Origin: Rhizomys pruinosus
Taxonomy: Eukaryota > Chordata > Mammalia > Rodentia > Spalacidae
Assembly (NCBI GenBank): GCA_009823505.1
Contig: VZQC01009508.1
Span: 1,308,538 to 1,372,537, forward strand
Direction of reading: 5' to 3'
DNA: 64,000 nucleotides
Below, piece by piece: positions 58,501 through 64,000 of the stretch (position 1 is the stretch's first letter; each line of letters begins with the position of its first letter). The notes below the pieces were generated by a model. It saw nothing but the letters and a program-made list of their open reading frames with translations, did no database searches and was not told the origin of the DNA. Made by a program: the position numbers and the translations under genes.

Positions 58501-61500
58501 TATCTATATTATACATATATTCCATAATATATAATCTCACTACTTGTTAAACTCAGGGACGCTAGGATCAAGACATACAAATCAGTGAATGATCAAACTG
58601 GTGGAGAAAATGGTTGTGGGGAAAGGCGTTGGAACAATAGTCCAAATCTCATCTCATTCGTCTGGGGGCCTTGATATGTAAAACTCGTACCGCCCACAAC
58701 TACACTGGGACAAGTCAGCTGTACTGGTAAGAACAACCAAACCCCTTTAAAAAGGACTCAAAATTATGGACGGCGTTACTCTACTGGACCAGTCTCTACA
58801 CCCCCGCTCCGGGCTTTAAATATACCCACGCCAGCATAGAACTAATTCCTTACCCTCCGAGGATACCTGTCGACACGAATCCCCTGTTTATTTGCAGCCC
58901 TTGGTCTCCTACTTCACAAATAGCAAAAAAAGGTCGAAAACCAACCCAAATCCCCTTCAACCAATGAGTGGATAGAGGACTATACATTGGTACCAACTCT
59001 ACAAAACTTGAGTTCTTCGCACGCTGGTAAAGACCATGGGAACACCTCACTGACACTTTGTAATGTATTTTCTGTGATCGAAATTGTTACATCTACGCAA
59101 TTAACATACTATTGTCTTAAGTGAGTATGCCATATCCACATTCCGTGTGCCCAACACATTCGATGAAAAAGCAAATACGAGATGGATTTTGTCTAGCTTA
59201 TCTCATCTTGTGGATCTTTCGCCCCACCCCCCAATTGTCACCCACTATCGCTTGTTTTCTCGTACACCGTTTGCACGATCACCCCAGACCTTTTAATTTT
59301 CTCACCCTCTCTTCACCTTTTTCTCTGTTATACTGTTCCATATTCACAGTTCTTACTAGATTCCCTACTAAATACCTTATTGCTAAACTATCTGTTGCTC
59401 CTCTACTATTGGTCGTAATCCCTTACACAAGTTATCACGAATTTAAACCTGCAGTTTACTTTCTTCAGAGCTCCTCAAGAACATGTTTTGGCCCATGTGG
59501 TGGAGCCGATTGTTATGCATATTCTTTGAGTAATTATAAAATTCCACATGGAACATTCGTTTTGAATTTCCCTTGAAATATGATTTGGTATTGAATAAAC
59601 ATAGGCATTTTTTTTTCAGATGACATAATTTTTAGTTGAGGTGAGACATTTTACATCGGACGTTCTATATAGGGTAAACACCACAATATGTTATATTTAT
59701 CATTTTGAACGCAATATCAGGTTGGATGGGACACAAAAAAAAACGTGGGGGCGGGGGGGGACAAAAAAAAGACTGGAAACACAGTGAAGTTCTCCCCAGA
59801 CCAATAACCTCAGGTCTTGAAAAACAAAACTCTGGAAAAACTCGTAAAAAGATGCAAGGGGTACATGTATAGGAAAGCACGTGCCTGCGTGGGCACCTAG
59901 AATTCTAAGCCTGAACCTCACTTAGCTGTTCAAGACCATTGGTAACTTTAAGCAATTTTTTACCCTGGGTGGAGCTGGTAATGTATTTCACCTTTTTAGA
60001 GCATGTTAGACATTAAAAGGTGAAAACCTCAACCAAGGCACACTTTTCTACAACCTCTTTTTGGAGTTTCAACTACAGTCTCTTTCCCGGCGGACATAAT
60101 TCTCTGGTTACATTAGCCCCATTTGCTTGGAATTATAGGCCTATTTTGGAAAGGCAATTACAAATTTTTGTGAGAGGAAAAGACCCCCTACCGACATAAG
60201 GGACTTGGCGTCAACGACTAGATCTTAATATTCGGTTTACTTACATTTGGCCCTCCCTCCTAAGGCAATAACCTCCTTTGGTAGGAAAAACTTTAAAGAA
60301 CAAGGACCTGAGCGAACACCAGATTCTGCATGGACTGTTGTGTGGCAGACTATGCTTTGAACTGGTATTGGACGGGGGGTGACTGGGACAAGGGGACTAT
60401 TTCTTTAAAATGAAACGAAACAAAGATGTCATGAAATACACAAAACACTCGATAAAACGGTATTATACAAAAAATGACGTCCCTCAAGAAATACAAACTG
60501 GTGGGGTTGTGTGGTGGCGTGGCTTGGACATGGAAAGTGGACAATGGGCTTATTGGATTGAGAAAATTGCATGTCTGATGTTATTAAAGGAGTTTATATG
60601 TATACCAAGAAAAAAATAATATTTTAACATTTTGATGTTGCCGCTTAAAGTCAACTTGTTATCTGTTAAAAGACACCTTGACATTTTAGACATTTTTCAT
60701 TATAATGGGTGATTCGTATTTTTAAACCTGCCAAAAAAGTATTAGAACCAATGTTAAGGGGATCTCTCATTAATCTTATTTTCATCCAAAAAACATATTC
60801 AATAAGTAACTTTTGATCTTTGGCCCATCATTTCATTAAGATAAGAAAAAAATGAGGATGGCACGAGGTTTATATCCACGTCTCCCTCTTGCGAAAGAAT
60901 CACCCCTGATTAGTGACTCCTACAACTTTAGGTGTTTTTGCATTCAGGGCTTATGTCTATTGTACAATAAAATACAACCATAATCAAGGCCACTTATCAG
61001 TAAGGAAAACCATGACGGTTGGTTCCGAGGCTCTTCTTTTAAGCCCTGAGAAAGTGTGAGTTCCTAATCTTTCATGGTGCCAGGAATAGACCTTGGCAAG
61101 TAGTTGGTTTAAGCCAGACGCACAAACAGATGCTGCATTCAACAACTGAAAAACCATGTACCAGGAGCACAGGAGTGAGCATTACAAATTGATTGGGGTG
61201 GTTTGAATGAGACGTGTCCCCCACAGACTTTAAGTATTCACACATTTCGTCCCCAGTTGGGTGCTCTGGTTTGGGAAGTCTTTAGAAACGGTGTAGCGCA
61301 ACTAATGGCTAGTATTGGGAAAGATCCCGCAACAATCGGCCCATGCGTGGCGCGGCTCTCCTTAGACTACAGAGCTTCTACACCAAAGGGCCCTTGCTTA
61401 CGTTCTACCACGATAGGCTCTTTCTTGCATTACTCTAGTGGTTCATTTCGCATGATCCACGCTGCAAATATCCAGGTATTTTTGCTCTTAGCTCCAGACC

Positions 61501-61947
61501 CACACCGACTCCCACCAAACAACGGACTCTAAGGTCCTCTGGCGAACCCGTCAATATACTTTATAGACCTAGATAAACAATCTTCCTTTATTAAGTTTCA
61601 CTTTGGTCTGGTTGCTTTTATATCACAACCAATGACTCAAGTGGATCCAATAACAAAGAGGTTGGTACCAGAGAGTGGGCTGTTGGTTTTGAAGCGGAGA
61701 ACCTGACCATTGGATGTTTGGAGAAATGGGTACGGGACTCTGGGAACTTTGGGCTAGAAAATTAAGCTTTATCCGATGGCACCACTCTTAACGCAGAGAT
61801 CTTCAACAGGGGCCAATTGTAGGCTAGAAGAAGTATCCTTCTTTTTTTTTTTTTATTAAGACATTGCTGCAAAAAAAATGTGGTTCCAGAGGAAAATAGG
61901 GCANAAATAAAGACATAAGCAGCAACTGGGATATTTTGGCAAAGTGT
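55560..61947 (+). repeat. Large direct repeat, copy B (6.39 kb, error-rich)
   Basis: Same order of elements as 50169-55559 but about 1 kb longer through scattered insertions. The left part keeps long near-exact blocks (55985-56225 equals 50577-50817). From about 58.0 kb single-base insertions and substitutions are everywhere and homopolymers are disturbed. Parts of 59.1-59.45 and 61.28-61.5 kb can hardly be aligned. An undetermined base N stands at 61904, after which clean sequence resumes. All open frames in this interval should be ignored. Confidence 0.93.
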
Positions 61948-62630
61948 CTGGCTGCAGTTTGCCCACAGCCCAAATGCTTGCCTGATGCTAAGTTGAAAAG
62001 TAATGGACTAATGTCTTTGGTGGAGGATATTTCAAGACAGCCTAATGTAGAAATGGTGGCATGGCTATTAATGGTGAATATTGTGCAGATCTACAGTGAA
62101 AAAGAGCAGATGGGGCAGAAAAAATGCTGAATGTACAATTTGGATCTGAAAAGTGTACTAGGAAGATTGATGGTGGAGGCAAATCATGTGAAGGGGAGGC
62201 TCTCTTTGATAAGGAGATTAAAGTGATTAAGGAGAGGCCTAGAGATTTACAAGTAAACAACAGAAACAGTACCTTCAGGGCAAGAACATACCCAGCTAAG
62301 CCTCCAATTTTTGAAAGGAAAATACTGAAAGGGTTTTCTGCTCCAACAAGTTCAGGGCAGAGAAAAGTTGAAAATGTGGTTAAAGTAAGACAGAGTCCAT
62401 CTCGAACTTGCAGCCAAACTCACCAGTTTCATTCACGTGGTGTTGGCTTTAGAGGCATGAAGGATGCAAGAGTGAAAGGGTCTTCAGTTCTTCCTCCATG
62501 GTTTTGGAGAGCCAACAAGGCCAGACAGAGTGCAGCAGGGGCATCCCTGCATAAAGAAGGCCCTGATAGGCCATTGCGTGAAGCTGTGAATGTGAAGCCC
62601 AGCTGGCAGCAGAGACCCCAAGAAGACATT
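61670..62630 (+). mobile_element. MaLR internal region with gag-like remnant frames
   Basis: Starts with the primer site copy (TGGTACCAGAGAGTGGG at about 61662-61680) in the error-rich part. It is clean from 61905. Frames at 61936-62130 and 62124-62642 overlap in different phases and look like one decayed gag-type region ('gaaatggtggcatggctatt' near 62051). No intact protein. The element is cut at 62630 by the ERVL LTR, and no 3' LTR follows. Confidence 0.7.
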
Positions 62631-63101
62631 TGTGATGGTTAATCCAGGGTGTCAACTTGACTGGACTAAGGAACAAATAAGAGAAAAAGGATCTTTGGAT
62701 TGGACCACCTCAACCCGGATGGCCCACCCCAAATGTGGGCATTACCTTCTGCCGGCAGGCAGTACAAAAGGCCACAGCAGAGGGAGCTGGTCCTTTTTTT
62801 CCTGTGGCTTGCCTCTCTCTCACTGGTGAGTTTGTCTTGCTGCTGTGATCAACCCTTCGGATCCCAGCATGTACTGAGCCCAGCAGATCTCCTGGAATCC
62901 ATCAGGCCTTCACACGAGATTGGGACTACTGAGACATCCAGCCTTGCGGACTGAGCAGTTTCCTGGATTCTCAGCCTCTCCAGTGCAGCGCGGCTACTGT
63001 TGGACTACTTGAGCTCTGTCATGTGAGCAAATCAGTAAATTGTATATAGCTATATATTTGTCCTGTTGCTTCTGTTTCTTTAGAGAACCCTGACTAATAC
63101 A
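62631..63101 (+). mobile_element. ERVL-type 5' LTR, complete
   Basis: 471 bases, TGTGATGGTTAATCC start and ...CTAATACA end, so it has TG...CA termini. The start is the 'tgtgatggttaat..tcaacttgac' signature of ERVL LTRs. A TATA-like TACAAAAG lies at about 62761. It interrupts MaLR internal sequence. A target-site duplication cannot be tested because the 3' LTR is outside the window. Confidence 0.88.
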
Positions 63102-63106
63102 TATTT

Positions 63107-63121
63107 TGGTACCAGGAGTGG
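63107..63121 (+). promoter_or_regulatory. ERVL primer binding site, tRNA-Leu type
   Basis: TGGTACCAGGAGTGG lies five bases after the LTR. This is the site that gives ERV-L its name; it primes minus-strand DNA synthesis. It identifies the LTR as a 5' LTR and sets the provirus orientation as plus. Confidence 0.9.
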
Positions 63122-63150
63122 TTCTAGAGAAACAGAATTGAAAGGATGTA

Positions 63151-63306
63151 TTTTTTTTTTTTTGGTCTTTTTGAGACAGGGTCTCCCTGTAGCTCCAGCT
63201 GTCCTGGAACTCACTCTGTAGACCAGGCTGGCCTCAAACTCACAGAGATCCACCTGCCTCTGCCGCCCAAGTGCTAGGATTAAAGGCGTGCGCCACCACG
63301 CCCGGC
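63151..63306 (-). mobile_element. B1 SINE in the ERVL leader
   Basis: Full-length antisense B1 with a T-run start. It abuts the following B2 without a spacer. Confidence 0.95.
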
Positions 63307-63538
63307 ATTTATTTACTTCTGTATGTGTATCAATGTACTGTCTGCATGCAAGTTTGTGCACCCGTGTCGTGCAATGCCACGGAGGTCAGAAGAGGGTGTT
63401 GGATTCCCCTGGAACTGGAGTTTTCCTGGAATTGGAGTTTCAGACAGTTCTCAGCCACCATGTGGGTGCTGGGGATCGAACCCGGGTCCTCTGTAAGAGC
63501 AGTCGGCGCTCTTAACCGCTAGGCCATCTCTCCAGCCC
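63307..63538 (-). mobile_element. B2 SINE, young subtype, in the ERVL leader
   Basis: Antisense B2 with the internal duplication and an exact B box (GGTTCGATCCC on the minus strand). It ends six bases before the gag ATG. No convincing target-site duplication is seen around the B1+B2 pair. Confidence 0.95.
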
Positions 63539-63544
63539 AAAAAG

Positions 63545-64000
63545 ATGAATTTCTTTAGTGGGCTTGGTAGTCTCTGGAGCCAGCTCTCCAACCCAATGAA
63601 GCCTAGAGTTACTGAAGGCTCTCCTGGTGGCATGAAGAGGAATGATAATCCTTGGTGCAGACTATTTGATGTAATTATGAAGATAGATCCATTTGACTCA
63701 CCTAACTTGCCTCTTGTGAGGAGCAAGGAATTTAGCGACTCTATATATAAAACGTTTGATAAATTGCAGAAAAATAAGGAAAAAAATGATGTTGCCTGGT
63801 TGCTCCTAGCATCTCTGGATAAAGAGATAGAGGAAAATAAGAAGCTCAGTGATAAAACTGACCAGCTCCGGATTCGAAACAATGGTTTAAAGGTTTCCAA
63901 GTGTGCTCTGGAAGAGAATCTTCTCTCCAGTAGCCAAAGAGCCAAAGTGGCAGAAAATCAAGCTGGAGCCCTTATTATACGTTTGGCTGATTTACAACAC
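63545..64000 (+). CDS. ERVL endogenous retrovirus gag, 5' part, open to window edge
   Basis: Gag is the structural polyprotein of the retrovirus-like particle. The frame opens at the first ATG after the leader (MNFFSGLGS...) and stays open for 152 codons to the last base of the window, so the end is not visible. About residues 80-150 are rich in charged residues with heptad-like leucines and isoleucines (LASLDKEIEENKKL, LRIRNNGLKV), compatible with the coiled coil of ERVL gag N-termini. Position supports the call: LTR, tRNA-Leu primer site, leader, then this ATG in the same orientation. Codon order is undisturbed, with no frameshift or stop, unlike other retroelement frames here. However, a B1 and a B2 have landed in the leader, so the provirus is not very recent. 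Whether gag-pol is complete cannot be judged. Alternative: a chance open stretch of an otherwise broken copy. Confidence 0.8.
   Translation, partial: MNFFSGLGSLWSQLSNPMKPRVTEGSPGGMKRNDNPWCRLFDVIMKIDPFDSPNLPLVRSKEFSDSIYKTFDKLQKNKEKNDVAWLLLASLDKEIEENKKLSDKTDQLRIRNNGLKVSKCALEENLLSSSQRAKVAENQAGALIIRLADLQH

Noticed and set aside
59121..59576. Open frame of 151 codons, leucine/proline-rich and membrane-like
   Set aside because: It lies in the most error-rich part of the duplicated copy; the matching clean sequence at 53.4-53.6 kb is L1 3' UTR with no such frame.
61203..61532. Open frame of 109 codons
   Set aside because: Corresponds to an LTR (54966-55329) scrambled by insertions and substitutions in copy B.
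50169..61947. Genuine recent segmental duplication
   Set aside because: Copy B's error gradient, excess insertions, terminal N and restored continuity on removal fit an assembly patch better; kept open pending reads.

Overview
This is mammalian nuclear DNA from a muroid rodent. It carries B1, B2, B3, B4 and ID SINEs, rodent-type L1, ERVL/MaLR LTRs (MT2-, ORR1-, MST/MLT1-like), and a few ancient mammalian repeats (MIR, L2). The B2 copies and the L1 3' UTR do not look like the standard Mus or Rattus forms, so a non-Mus muroid (a cricetid or gerbil-type lineage) is my inference; the genus cannot be fixed by eye. No functional host protein-coding exon, rRNA, tRNA gene or CRISPR array was found. 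The window reads as an intergenic or deep intronic tract.

Layout. 1-10.1 kb: old SINEs and LTR pieces around unique sequence, including a candidate conserved non-coding element (1.26-1.72 kb). 10.6-11.9 kb: a processed pseudogene of ribosomal protein SA (RPSA) split by a B2 and a B1. 12-25.7 kb: SINEs, microsatellites, an MLT1-type LTR, a pair of related unique sequences (17.2 and 21.7 kb) and a second candidate conserved block (22.2-22.6 kb). 25.7-44 kb: L2, MIR, L1, MaLR and MT2 elements, several recent B2s with clean target-site duplications, and an L1 with a textbook 5' inversion (42.25-43.76 kb). 44.2-45.9 kb: an unidentified retroelement-like block with two broken ORFs. 46-50 kb: mostly unique sequence with two B4 copies. 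50.17-61.95 kb: the same ~5.4-kb segment twice in direct order, the second copy carrying dense random insertions and substitutions and ending at an N. 61.7-62.6 kb: MaLR internal sequence. 62.63-64 kb: the start of an ERVL provirus (LTR, tRNA-Leu-type primer binding site, leader with nested B1 and B2) and an open gag frame running off the window edge.

The only coding-like content is retroelement-derived: ERVL gag (open as far as visible), L1 ORF2 fragments (broken), and the dead RPSA copy. The most important observation for a user is that 55.56-61.90 kb is probably an unpolished long-read patch that duplicates 50.17-55.56 kb. I found no new multi-gene system. The best biological leads are the conserved-element candidates, the related unique pair, the lineage-specific B2 subfamily and the composite LTR/L1-tail repeats.
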